From Typhlomys cinereus (Eukaryota; Chordata; Mammalia; Rodentia; Platacanthomyidae), in the NCBI GenBank assembly GCA_023101885.1, contig JALPQD010000006.1:16330085-16394084 (forward strand): DNA of 64,000 bases, given 5' to 3'. Both the position numbers and the translations under genes were made by a program. Below the pieces are notes generated by a model. The model was not told where the DNA came from, made no database searches, and saw nothing but the letters and a program-made list of their open reading frames with translations. Below, piece after piece: positions 25,011 through 36,630 of this stretch. Position 1 is the first letter of the stretch; each line of letters opens with the position of its first letter.

Positions 25011-26370
25011 TTAAAACTGACCCAAAATGACAATATTTATGATAATAATGTAGAGAAATTTCAGATCACTTAATTGAAGGCAAATATTTATTTTATTTAG
25101 ATCATGGATTTAAAAATCAAGTATTTTTTGAGAAATTATAGAGAGTTTCTGTTACTAAATTTTTCCTTTAGAAAACAAAGTCGATAGAACTGCCTATGTT
25201 GAATATGTCTTGTAAAAACATGAATACATACAGATAAGTTGAATGGACCATATGATGCACTGGCACAGGGAGTAGTACAAGAATGCTCACTCTCATTGCC
25301 ACTTGCAGCAGCGAAGGTGAGAAAATCACATCTGTCTTAAGAGACAGCAAGGTGTGAGAGACCAGAGGGCCTCAGAACTTTTGCTGTCATGTCCTTTCCT
25401 GGTTTCATGCCCTGACTCACTTGCCCAGCTGACAGTCAGAGCTCAACTGGGATTCCAGTTGTGCTTTATGAGTTGTGTTATACCCAGCTGGGCAAGCATG
25501 CACTCACAACTGGATATTTTCAACTGAGAATCAATGATCACGTCAAATGATTTGCTCACTATTTTAAGCAACATATTTGTATATAACACCAGGAGTCCAG
25601 CCATGATAATACTCTATTACAGAATTGTTCATATTCTTTGTAAATGATAAGATGCATCCAAAGTAACACCTAAATAAACTATGCCACCCACATTTTAGGT
25701 TTCAGAAAATCAGGACTACACTACTGCTGCCACTGTAATCATACTTCTCCTCTTCTCCTTCTTCTCGTTCTTCCAATCAGCTACCAATAGTTATCTGTTT
25801 AATGAAAGTTTCACATTTATCATCTTATGGAAATTTACTGTCAGCATACTCGTTATAACTTCAGCAAGAAATTACCATAATACCCAAATTTTGATTTTAT
25901 AAGAGTAAGTTCCTGAATCAGTATTGTAAGCTATTAAAGAAAGATTATGGATACAGAGGAAAGTTTTTTTCACATGTTATAGAAACTTTCCTTACATTAA
26001 AATCCATGGATCTGTATCAGATCTGACATACACCCAAAGTTGTGTAGCCACTTTATATTGTCTGTCTTTTGCCTCTTCAGATAGTAGTGCTGTGGCTATT
26101 TCCATTTCTGGCATGAACCAACACAGGCTATAGTAACTTAGTTCAGCTTCCCTTTTCCATGCACACCAAGACCCATCTGAAACACAACAGTAAATTATTG
26201 AACAAGGCGCTCAATTAACAATGCAGCAAAATGAAGTGTTTCATTTCTAATAATGCATCACAGAAGGCAAATTCCAACTGTGACCTTCAAGAAAAGCTGT
26301 TCAGGCTTTTGCTATAAGAGTCTTCCATTGTGCTGTGCAATTAATAATTTCACACATAGATATTGATGAC
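25011..26370. other. Unique sequence, no gene seen
   Basis: No repeat recognised. A pyrimidine-rich stretch lies at about 25740-25780. Confidence 0.4.
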
Positions 26371-26590
26371 AGGAAGTCAAACAGGGCCTCAGCAGCACCT
26401 CAGAGGAATCTTTCCCATCAGGTGAGCAGAGGGGCTGTCTGGATGAGATCCATCAGCGAGGGTAATTATTATGAATAAGGAGGTGTGCTGCCTCTCCGTT
26501 GAGGGCAGGGTTGCTTGTACAAGTCAGCGCATTGGAACATCTGTGATGCCTTCAGCAAATTCAAATAGCCAAATACATCATGGTTGATGT
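26371..26590. promoter_or_regulatory. Candidate conserved noncoding block
   Basis: A less AT-rich, repeat-free and complex stretch with a homeodomain-type core ('ggtaattattatgaataagg' at about 26461) among mixed-composition sequence. It differs in texture from the decayed flanks. This is a guess from composition only; no alignment was possible. Confidence 0.2.
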
Positions 26591-28319
26591 GGTCTGTACA
26601 GGATAGAAAAACTGAATGTGGAAAGGGGGGACGAATGGAAGAACACTTAAGTGCAAAAAGCCAAGAGAGCAGCCAAACCCCAAATAGTGGCCAAGAGGTA
26701 CTGCCAATGATTTTTAGAAGCAGTCACTGTGCAAATATTTAATAATTCCTGAGTATTCTTTTTCTTCTTTCTAGTATTTATCTTCCAACTTGCCAACTAA
26801 ATCCTTCTTCACACTGCACTGTTAAGAACTCATTTTTTTCATGTTTTAAGTGCCAACCTCCAACTGTATTTGATGCAAAAAGAAAGATGCATGCATTTTA
26901 ATACCCTAGATTCCACAAAATACAGCACACAGCACATCATGCCAATCCATACTCTGAATCTATTTTTGACAAGAATAGTAATAAAGCATAAATTAAAGAA
27001 ACAGAAAGTTGTACCTCAATAGCAAATGAGATAGGTAACTAAATAATGTTTTATGCAATGTAAACAAAATTTGGAAAAATACATCAGCAAAGATGGAATT
27101 TTTTCCAATGAAAATTCACCAATGATATTGCTTTAAAGGAGTTAAGATTACTTTAAATGTTTCTCTGGGTAAAACCAAGACTTTACTTCCCTTAAAGAAA
27201 TACATGCATGAATATTATTGGGTGATAAGAGCATATAAATGTTTCTTCAACCAAGGTTATCTATTGCTTATTTAGCATAGCAGAATAAGACTTACGAGTC
27301 AAGCATAGGCCATGGAAGCCACTGCAATGTCACTTTGTGGCATATACAGTGGAGGAGCCACTTTGTGCAGAAGTAGCACAGCAATCCTTTTTGGGTTGTA
27401 AAAATTGGTTTCACTTACCTAGAAGATAGAAAAAGAGAAACATTAATGTAATTTGACCATTGCTTTATACTAAACATGGTGTTATTTCATTATCTTTGTA
27501 TTTTAAGAATTATTCTTGTGATATGATTTTCCTTTCTTTTTCACATTTTCTCACTTTTGAGGAGAAACATCAACTCTAGAGTATTTATCAAAGGTGGCGT
27601 AGCACAAGAGCTCAGGCAAAAGGATGGTGTTCTTTCCCTATCAGTGAGGAAGAGTAAGACCCATCCATCTTCACAAAGGATCTACAGGTTTATCAGATAG
27701 ACAAATGAGAAACATCATCTCAGCATAGGAAACATGGGTGAGTGAGGCTTAGGATGAGGTCCTGTCTGCTCCTGGGGAGGAGCTCTTAGTCTCGTATTCT
27801 GCACTTCATAATCTCCATATGATGTCCCTTCCTTCACCGCCTTCATTGATCTTCACCACTGCCATTCAGTCTTATTCTAGATTTGGTTTTCTTTATCTGT
27901 CCAAACTGTAGTATTCTGCTTAGTATTCTTTTCTTTACTGTTTTGATGTTCTTAAATCTTCTTTGAGAGATCAAACATGTTTGAAGCCCACGGCAGTTAC
28001 TTCACCTGTGTCCTAACACTTCTAAGTCAGCATTAGGGACCCTGCTCCTTGTTCCACTCTTCACCTCTGTTAGAATACGCATTTCACTGCAGTGTAGATT
28101 GCACTCTTGTTCTTTTGCCAGTTTTCGTTATGATATCATGTATGGCAAAATTAGTTAATTGATTATTATTAACATCAGAAAAGGAAGTCAGTTCTGACCA
28201 AAGATTAAAAGGGAACCAACTGCCTACCACGACTACTTAGAATATGAGGTTTAAGGAAGCCAACCATCCAAACAAAGCAGCAGATTTTTTCCAACTATTT
28301 TATTATTTGCAGTATTTGT
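26591..28319. other. Unique AT-rich sequence, no gene seen
   Basis: Nothing classifiable on either strand. Confidence 0.4.
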
Positions 28320-28744
28320 TTATGTCATTTATCTTTTTGGAATTTATCTCCATATGTATATAAGAAAAGAGCACAATTTCATTTTTATTTTGCATGTGAA
28401 AATCCTGTGACCCCAGCACAATTTATTGAAATGACTGTCTTCTTGCTATAGAATCTGCTCCTCTCGATAATCTCATAAAAATCAGTTATCTCTGCATGTT
28501 TGAATGCATTTGAGTTCTTTTCTGTACCAGTGGCCTCTGTTTCTCAAATGTGATGCCTACTACTGTATAAATTTACTTTTTTGTTTTTCCCACTTTCTTT
28601 TTCCTACTGTTCCTCCATGAGAATTATTTTATCTATCTATTCAGTATTTTTAATGGTTGCATGTAATCTAAGATTTAAGGGATTTTAATTTTATAAAGAA
28701 ATGAAGATTTTAAAAAGGTATATGCTTTTAGATATTATCTGCCA

Positions 28745-28912
28745 TTTGTTGAAAGAGAAAGAGAGAGAGAATGAACACATGCAATTCCCATAGGAAAAAG
28801 TCAGAGGACACTTTTCAGAAGTTAATTCTCTCCTTCTACCACATGGCTTTCAGGATATTTCACTTAGGTCCCCAGGTTTGCAAGCAGGCATTCTACCTAC
28901 TGAGCAAGTAAG
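28745..28912 (-). repeat. B2/B3-like SINE, antisense, inside old L1
   Basis: Plus-strand 'ctctccttctaccacatggc', 'cttaggtccccaggtttgca' and 'agcaggcattctacctactg' followed by 'agca' give the antisense head and body of a rodent tRNA SINE. A GA-rich run at 28755-28770 is the tail. It splits the surrounding L1 relic. Confidence 0.65.
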
Positions 28913-29204
28913 CACCAGCAATAGGGACTTTCATAGGCATTTCTTTGAATTTTTATACTGTTTAAGGAAATATAAGTGTTGCAGTAATGTTCATTTCTAT
29001 TCTATGAACAAGGAATATGTTTTCACCTATTTAGTGTTCTTTTCAGCCTCTTACATCAATATTATATAACTTTTAATGTACAGGTGTTTTGTTAGCAAAT
29101 TTTTCTAAGCATTTTCTTCATGCTTCTTGATTGTAGCTTCAGGAAGGCCACTAAATGTTGGCCTTTGTGTTTCTCTATATATAACACAATATTATATGCA
29201 AACA

Positions 29205-29270
29205 GTAACAAGAAAATAAACAATACAATGAAAAAATGGTCCTTAGAATTAAAAGGAAAACTTTCTTTAT
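29205..29270 (+). repeat. Short L1 ORF2 fragment, sense
   Basis: 'aataaacaatacaatgaaaa' and 'ccttagaattaaaaggaaa' match the L1 text at 36972-37022 ('gtaaacaatacaattaaaaa', 'ccttagaattaaaaggaaac'). It lies in opposite orientation to the L1 text around it. Confidence 0.5.
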
Positions 29271-29884
29271 AATTTAGGTATCTTTCTTGCTTTCTCTTGA
29301 TTAATTGTTCATGATAATACTTTTAGTATTGTGTCAACTGAAATGGTAAGACTGTACATCCAAACTGTACTAGATCTTGGAGGAAAAGTTTTCAGTTTCC
29401 TTCCACTCACTTTTACATTATCTAGAGGCTTTTCATAAACATTATTTCTCATGTTGATGAACTTTTCTTTTATTCCTAAACCACCATGACTTTCTATATA
29501 GAATGGATGATGAATATGAACAAATAATTTCAAATGTTTGTATGATTATGTACCATTGGTATGATTATGTACATTTTCTCTCTATGTCACACTGACATAT
29601 GTTGATTCAATTAACTGTATGCCAGAGATTAATCTCGCTTGTTCATAATATATACTTCTGATACATTGTGGAATTTGATTTGCTAAAGTTTTATTGTAAT
29701 TTTGTTGCATCAATTGTTTTAACTAGATAATTTTCTATAGTTTGTTTTATCAGCAAGGGCTTTATTTGGCTTAATCTTCCATTTAGTTTTCAGTTTTCAC
29801 AGCAAAATCTCAGGCTAACAAAACTCCAAATCAATAAATATTACTATATTGAATTAAATTATTTCCTAATAGCACGAATAACAA

Positions 29885-30060
29885 ACAAGAAAAGGCAATC
29901 TACATACCAGTGAAAAATATATGGAAACCATTTGTTTATTAATCAAAAGACAAATATGGAAGAAAGATAAATAATCCTTACAAATCCATAGTAGAAAAAC
30001 ATATTAACAAATTTGAAAAAATGGATCAAGAGCTTAAATAAATAGTTGTTGAAGATGAGC
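29885..30060 (+). repeat. Old L1 ORF2 fragment, sense
   Basis: 'aaaaggcaatctacatacca', 'cagtgaaaaatat' and later 'atccttacaaatccatagta' and 'gaaaaaatggatcaagagc' follow the L1 ORF2 C-terminal region (aaggcaacctacagaatggg ... aaaaaatgggcaaaggatc). Confidence 0.4.
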
Positions 30061-30324
30061 ATTTTCTCTAAATAAATTATCTATTTATCTAACATTGCTT
30101 TCCTCATATGTAAATGGAAATGTCTATAGTTGGTAAACATATGTGACCACTTTCATGTTTTAATTTTGAAACACAGACAAAATAAATCATGAAATTGTAG
30201 AGTCCTATGGCATCTTACAAATACTTACTATGGCATATGTAAGCACATGAAAGTAATCAGTATTATTCATTGAGATAATGAATTAAAATTACAGAAATAA
30301 ATGCTTTTTCCATCATGAACACTT

Positions 30325-30605
30325 TTTAATTTTTTTTATTATTTATTCAATTGTGCGTGTATGTGTGTGTGCATGTGTATATGTGTGTGTGTGTAGAACC
30401 ACAGACGAATTCGGGAACCACCATGGACGCCTCCACCTCCTCTTTGTTTACACTGCCCCGGGATTCACAGGCTCCATCCTACCAGGACCAGAAACGCAGG
30501 CCGCCCCCGCTTCCGCCCGGCGCCTATACATGGGGTCTAGGATCTGAACTCAGGACCTTCCGCCTCCAAGGCAGAGGCTTAACCCCTGAGCCACCTCTGC
30601 AGCCC
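30325..30605 (-). mobile_element. Young ID-headed SINE, antisense
   Basis: Read on the minus strand, the order is: ID-type head (complement of 'ctgagccacctctgcagccc', about 30584-30604); B-box region; GC-rich body; GT/CA linker; A/T-rich tail at 30325-30350. Flanked by an 11-bp TSD catgaacactt at 30314-30324 and 30606-30616. CpGs in the body are still frequent, so it is young. It belongs with 33548-33827, 34228-34545, 39444-39731 and 51914-52182. The plus-strand frames 30351-30647 are antisense SINE, not genes. Confidence 0.9.
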
Positions 30606-30616
30606 CATGAACACTT

Positions 30617-33534
30617 ATTTTGCTACTGCTTAATTCAAATTTTTTAAAATCTGTCGAGTAGATATTCTGGTACACATTTTGATACATTTGTGACCATAAT
30701 AAGCCTGTCCTGTGCCCTCTAGAATAGTTGTATTGTCATAGATACATAAAGGTGTGATAATTATGTTATACACTTAGCCCTATTTGCATAAGAATTAGAA
30801 AAAAATGAGACTTAAATTGATCCCTGTAATAAAGATTGCCTAGTCTGTATGTTTTTTAACCTAAACTCAAAAGGAATATGGAAATGTCTTCATAAATAAT
30901 GACATAAAATTAATCCAGGCAGAAGGAAAAATTTGTGATGGCAAAGAGTAAGGAAATAAAACTGAAGATTTTATAGGCATTTCCTTGAATCTTTATGCTG
31001 TTTAAGGAAATATAAGTGTTGCAGTAATAGTAGTAGTGAATGTGTTTTGTATTTTTGTAAGATAATTACTGAAGATAGAAGAATGAAGAATTTCAAACTT
31101 ATTTTAAGAAGAATAAACCTTCATGAATGTATTCAAAAGAAGAGCATCATAGTCTGATTCAGGTTTAAGGGAGATTATTCTGCCACTGATACAAAAATGA
31201 TGGGGATGAGCTAAGGCAAAGGAGAAAGTTTAGGAAAGGATACCAGTTAGATGCTGCATCACCATTAGGCTCAATATTATTACAAGTTTGGCCAAGAAAA
31301 TGAGTAAGAATTTTGGGTGGTTTGATGAAAGAATCGTCTTAGTTTGGATAGAGTTGTAAGGAGACATGAAGATTTCTAGCATGAGTAGCATTTATATACA
31401 TATATGTATATATTTGTAAATCTATATAGTAGAAAATATGCAAAAGGGAAAATTTATGAGAGTTGGGCAGAATTTTCTCATATACTGAATATGAGAAATG
31501 CATGGGTACTCAATTGTATGACCCTTTGTATGGGAAAGAAGTGGCTCCCTTTCAGGAATTGATGTCATTGCAAGGCTTCATCACATTATCGTTACAGGTT
31601 GTGGTGTCACTTAGTAATGCCAAGACAATCCATTAAGACAAGATCAATCTAACTCTTTTTCAGTAGAGTTTGCTCTAGTAAACACAAAGAACGTGCTTTT
31701 GTATAACAATCAACCTAGAGCAAATCACACTTGCTGAAGCACCCAGACAATCTAACCAAAAGAACTTTATTAAAGAATTATTTTCAGTCAAGTATGGAAA
31801 CTAATACAAAATGAAAAATAAATAACACAGAAGATAACTAATTACGTAGACCATCATACTAACTACTTTTCAACATTTTGTCTGAATAAACATCAACTGG
31901 CAGACTCAGCTCTCTGTCACCGTTTGTTGACTTCCGTGAAATAAATGTTATCGGTGTTAAAGATGAATTTAATTCTTGTTTTCCATGAAGATTATCTATT
32001 TGCGAACCATCTGAGTGCACCTATCTTATTATGAATCACTAAAACTTGGGAAATTCTTACTCATTGTCCAGTGCTTCACAGAAGCTAACATTATATAATG
32101 CTCTGTGCATAGCAAACACTCAAGGATATTAATGAGTTTTAGAAACAAAACAAAATACACTGATTTGTACACAGTGATTTATTTTCAGCCTAATAGTATT
32201 GGTGATGAGTACATTATAAAGGTAGTAGTATTGATAAGGTACTTTGTCAACTTTTTGGAAAAACTCCATTTCCTTTAGATTAAGAAAGGTAATTTGTCAG
32301 AGAGAATTAAGCAGAAAAAAGAGCAGCTTTGAATAAATTCCAAGAAATGCATTTCTTAGAAGCAACAGACTTATTAGTGTTTCTAATTTCTGTAATATGT
32401 CTAATGAAAGATCTTGACGATATTCCCATGGTCTCATTTGTTGAAGTTCCTTGAGTATAACAGTTGCCAATATTCTATTTTAACTCATAGCAGCTGCTAT
32501 TTGGTACATTAGAGAGAGTATGGGAGAATCCATGGCCACTGATTTTACAGTCTTGTTCATTTTAATTAATTTCTGCTTGTGTGGAACTACTCCATATTTC
32601 ACTCTGTGGGTTAGATGATACTCATACTGACTTCATCTTTGTTCAAATTGACTAGAAAAGACAAGAGAAAGAAGCACTGGTCTGCTCCCAGTGACAAAGA
32701 CTGAGAAAAGGTCTTTTAGTCCCATGGCACCATCTACTTCACAGTTTACTGGCGTGTAGATTAAAGGCCTGAGGGCTCTATAGCAGAGCAGGAATCTCTG
32801 CCCAGCAGTGAGGAAGAAGTATTACTGGTCTTTTGGTGCTAGAGGGACTTAGAAAGGCAATATCAACAGAAAGGTACATCGGGAATCTCACATTGTTTTG
32901 TACAGTGTCCTAAATCTTGATGATGCTGTACAATCTCCCTTCATCTTGGAACAAATTACAATCTATTTTTATGAATGGACTAGTCAGATATCCCACACTA
33001 AATTTTCTTATGTATTTAGGGAGGAACATGTGGAGTGCTCACCAATTTTCTTCACAACAGGAAGTCAGGAAGCCCTGACCCAGAAAAGTCTTTAAAATGT
33101 GGATTAGTGTATACATCTTAGCTGAGCTTATTAAAAGCCCTATACCAAGTAATAAAAATGTGAAAGTAAGCACAAGATGGCTTGGGAACCTGGGGCTTAG
33201 AAAATAGAAACAGAGGAAGACTGGGCTCTCACTTCTGTGTTCACAGAGAACAGCCAAGCTCCCACTATTAATATGAATGGTGACAGGAATTGGAAAGAAG
33301 AGAAACATGAGATATGTCCAGCTGAAGAAAGGTTAAGTTCAGAGAACCCTGTGAGAATATCTTCATGCTAGCAGTTTAACCGTACTCCTAGGATCTGACA
33401 GACTTTACAGAGTCAGGAAATTTCCACCAAATTTCCTAAGTAAATCTTGTGATTCTGTGTGTCGCTGGGATGTCCCCAGGTCTAGGAGCGGTTGATGCCA
33501 ACATTATTCAGAGTAGTTCTATAGAGTAGCACCT
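30617..33534. other. Mostly unique AT-rich sequence
   Basis: About 2.9 kb with no gene. A 58-bp block at 30972-31030 nearly repeats 28931-28990 and is probably a shared L1 fragment. The frame 33039-33308 (minus) is hydrophobic but shows no family. Confidence 0.4.
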
Positions 33535-33547
33535 CTGACTTAATTAC

Positions 33548-33827
33548 GTTTTTAAAATTTTTTTTTAAATTATTCAATTGTGTGTATATGCGTGTGTGTG
33601 TGTGTGTGTGTGTGTAGAACCACGGGCGAATTCGGGAACCATCATGGACACCTCCACCTCCTCCTTGTTTACTCTGCCCCGGGATTCACCGGCTCCGCCC
33701 TACCAGGACCAGAAACGCAGGCCGTCCCCGCTTCCGTCCGGCGTCTATACGTGGGGTCTAGGATCCGAACTCAGGACCTTCCTCCTGCAAGGCAGAGGAT
33801 TAATCCCTGAGCCACCTCTCCAGCCCC
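33548..33827 (-). mobile_element. Young ID-headed SINE, antisense
   Basis: Same structure as the copy at 30325. Flanked by ctgacttaattac (33535-33547) and ctgacttggttac (33828-33840), a 13-bp TSD with two differences. A (TG)n linker lies at about 33592-33614. The frames 33578-33904 and 33580-33810 are antisense SINE shadows. It forms an inverted pair with 34228-34545. Confidence 0.9.
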
Positions 33828-34227
33828 CTGACTTGGTTACTTTTGTCTTAGTCATTTTGATATGTGCACTATTTTTCACTTGGAATATCAACAGAATAAA
33901 GTAAAGTTTTTAAGGTAGAAGTTTGAAGCAACCTTTGTGGATTGAAGTGCAATAATGGCTATGTTATTGAGTATTAAGTAAGATTCTTTAAAGCAAAGAA
34001 AATGTATCATTCACCCAGGTTTCGTCTGAAGCCAGTATAAAGTAGCTTTTTTTTCCTTCTGGAGTAAGAGAGAGAAAGAAAGAGGAAGTGACCTCGCTTA
34101 ATTTTCACTCTTTTCCATATGGTGCACTAGTTGCCATACCACTGAGGAGCAGATTCACTGTTCCTAGCAACAAGGAGTTCACCTAGTGGAAGCAAGCAAG
34201 CAAAGGAATAAGAAAGTGCTATTGCTT

Positions 34228-34545
34228 GGGGGCTGGAGAGGTAGCTCAGGGGTTAAGCCTCTGCCTTGCAGGCGTGAAGGTCCTGAATTCGGATCCTAGA
34301 CCCCACGTATAGACGCCGGGCAGAAGGGGGGCGGCCTGCGTTTCTGGCCCTGATAGGGCGGAGCCTGTGAATCCCGGGGCAGAGTAAACAAGGAGGAGGT
34401 GAAGGCATCCATGGTGGTTCCCGAATTCGTCCGTGGTTCTACACATACATACATACATACCCATACATACATACACACACGTGCACACATGCATACACAC
34501 ACAATTGAATAAATAATAAATGAAAAAGAATAACCTTTAAAAAAA
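34228..34545 (+). mobile_element. Young ID-headed SINE, sense
   Basis: Sense order: 'gctggagaggtagctcaggg' tRNA-like head with A box; 'gaattcggatcc' B-box region; GC-rich body; 'gaattcgtccgtggttctac'; a CATA/CACA linker at 34440-34500; and an 'aataaataataaa' tail. The TSD is agaaagtgctattgctt (34211-34227) and agaaattgctattgttt (34546-34562). Minus-strand frames over it are shadows. Confidence 0.9.
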
Positions 34546-34562
34546 AGAAATTGCTATTGTTT

Positions 34563-35164
34563 ATAGTCACACAAAGCGATTTAGTGAGACCTTTTACCCT
34601 CTACCTTTATCCTCTCCCTTATTGAAAAAGTCAAATATTTGTGATATTTATTAGGATATTATAAATGAGGAACAGCTAGCTAGCAGGCATGAAAGACCCA
34701 CCCAAGGAAGCAACATTGTCAAGAGTTGTGTAAATGTAGGACACTGATGTGAAGTCTTGGCTGTGCCACATTATTTCTGCATCGCCTGTTTGTGATGAAA
34801 AAACTATTCTTAACAAAACTGAAGCAACTAAACAACGCATATATTTTGGGGGATGAAATGCATACTTCCAAGTAATTTACTAGTTCTTCAGATGATGGAG
34901 GTTCTGTGGAGAAAGATCTCTGGAAAAGTTCCCAGAAAGCTTTCTCAACCAAAGTTCTTTACCTTTAAGACTTGGAAAAGGACAAGAAGACAATTCATGC
35001 CTTTCATGATCAAATCTCATTTCCCTTTAGTAAATTGTAAATGAAGGATACAAAGTGACAAAGTTGGTGATTGATATCCTCAAATACCAGTTAACACCAC
35101 ACTGAGTTCTAGCCAGAGAAACATCCTCTTTAAATTTCTAGGTTCTTAAATCTGCCTTCTGGTA
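34563..35164. other. Unique sequence, no gene seen
   Basis: No recognised repeat or coding signal. Confidence 0.4.
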
Positions 35165-35368
35165 ACATATACCAGCTAGTCCTGCTTTAGAATGGTGTTA
35201 TTAGCCAAACTATTAAATGGATATACAACAGCCTATAGCAAAATTGTCCTAAATGGTGAAAACCTTGAAGCATTCCAACTTAGATTAAGAAATAGACAAG
35301 TTGTCTACTTTTACCACTTTTGTTTAATTTTGTATTTAATGCCTTAGAGTTACAAGGCAAAAGGGGAG

Positions 35369-35641
35369 ATGAAAGGGATACAAATAAGACAAGAAAAAGC
35401 CAATTTGTCTCTATTTACAGATGATATGATTCTTTACCTAAGAGACCTGAAAGGTTATACCAGGAAACTCTTGAAACTAATAAATATTTTCAGTAGACTG
35501 TCAGGCTATAAAATTAATGTCCAAAAATCAATGGTTTTCTTATACACAAAGGAAGAACAAAGCCAGAAAGATCTGAGAATAACAGTTTCATTTGAGAATA
35601 ATAGTTCCAAAAAAATGAAATATTTTGGAATAAATCTTTAA
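35369..35641 (+). pseudogene. L1 ORF2 reverse transcriptase fragment
   Basis: The longest open stretch of the old L1, 90 residues. It holds the RT core: LSLFTDDMILYL at residues 13-24, with both catalytic Asp (18, 19) kept but Thr replacing the usual Ala of FADD. LSGYKINVQKS (44-54) and KKMKYFGINL (81-90) then follow in the normal order. It carries no start codon of its own; the first Met is chance. Upstream and downstream frames are broken, so no functional enzyme can be made. Confidence 0.9.
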
Positions 35642-36092
35642 AGAAGAATGTGAAAGACGTTTACAATAAAAAACTTCAAAACACTAAAGACAGATTATAG
35701 AAGATACCAGAAGTTGGAAAGACCTCCCAAATTCCTGAATCAATAGAAATAACATCATAAAATTGACCATTTTACCAAAAGCAATATATACATTTAATGC
35801 CATGTTAATCAAAATTCTAAAGAAATTCTTCAAAGAAATTGATAAAAAACAATCTCAAAATTAATGCAAAAGCACAAAAGTCCTAGAAGAGCAACAATAA
35901 TCCTGAATAATATCAACTCTGCTGGAAGTATAATCATACTAAACCTTAAGCTATACTAAAATGTCATAGCAATAGAAAGAACAAGGTAGTGGCTCTAAAA
36001 CAGATATATAGATCAATAGATTAGAAGTAAAGACCCAGATATGAGCTCATATACCTATAATCAACTAACTTATTTTACTTATTTTAAAAATG

Positions 36093-36630
36093 GGGCCTGG
36101 AACTAGGCCAGCCTAATCTCTCCCCATCTTGAAGCTCAGGGAAATTTGCGGAAGAGGGGGCAGTAAGATTGTAAGAGCACAAAGATGGGAGGAGCAATGA
36201 TATGCAAGATACTCCACACAAGTTAGGGCCGAAGCAATCATATTTGGACTTTACATGTCCTGTGCAATGTCCAACACACTATTGACCTCACAAAGTCTAG
36301 CATTTGCTAAAGGCACTAGGATCCTGGGAGGCAAGGGATTGACAGCCACAGTAATGTTCCTATGCTTAATGGGAACACAGGAAAGGGTTCTGGGAAATGC
36401 CACTGGGTCCTTGTACCTCATCAGAGAGGAGGACACAGAGGAGAGTTTGGCATGCACATTAAAGGATGCTTCAGGGATGGGAGGGGGACGCACTGGTGGA
36501 CAGGGAGGAAATGGGGAGAGGAGGGAGGCAAAGGGGGATAGGGGGTTGGAGGGAGGGGGGGACCGGTGTACCTGTTAAGTTTGTATGAGTGGAAATAAAA
36601 AAAAATCTATATAAAGCATAATATAATAAA
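36093..36630 (+). mobile_element. Younger L1 3' UTR inserted in the old L1's ORF2
   Basis: Matches the reverse complement of 5680-6190 block for block, from 'cctggaactaggccagccta' to the G-rich tract (36475-36565) and the terminus 'gttaagtttgtatgagtgga' with an A-rich tail. Probable imperfect TSD: acttattttaaaaatg (36077-36092) and acttaaaaaatg (36631-36642). The 5' truncation leaves only about 500 bp. The open frames 36251-36578 on both strands are 3' UTR. Confidence 0.85.

Larger units (their letters stand above)
28320..29760 (-). repeat. Old L1 LINE mosaic, antisense ORF2
   Basis: Plus-strand text follows the antisense order of L1 ORF2. 'cagcacaatttattgaaatg' with 'gtaccagtggcctctg' appears at about 28415-28545. 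The stretch 28930-29180 ('ttgcagtaatgttcatttct', 'atataacacaatattatatg', 'caaacag') follows the RT-thumb region. The stretch to about 29740 ('ccttccactc', 'tcatgttgatgaacttttct') is compatible with the RT region. It is very decayed and interrupted by a SINE at 28745-28912; inner boundaries are uncertain. Confidence 0.45.

Noticed and set aside
30351..30647. Similar 98-108 aa frames at 30351, 33578, 34246 and 39441
   Set aside because: They look like a conserved protein family because they are the same SINE read in antisense. The start lies in the GT linker.
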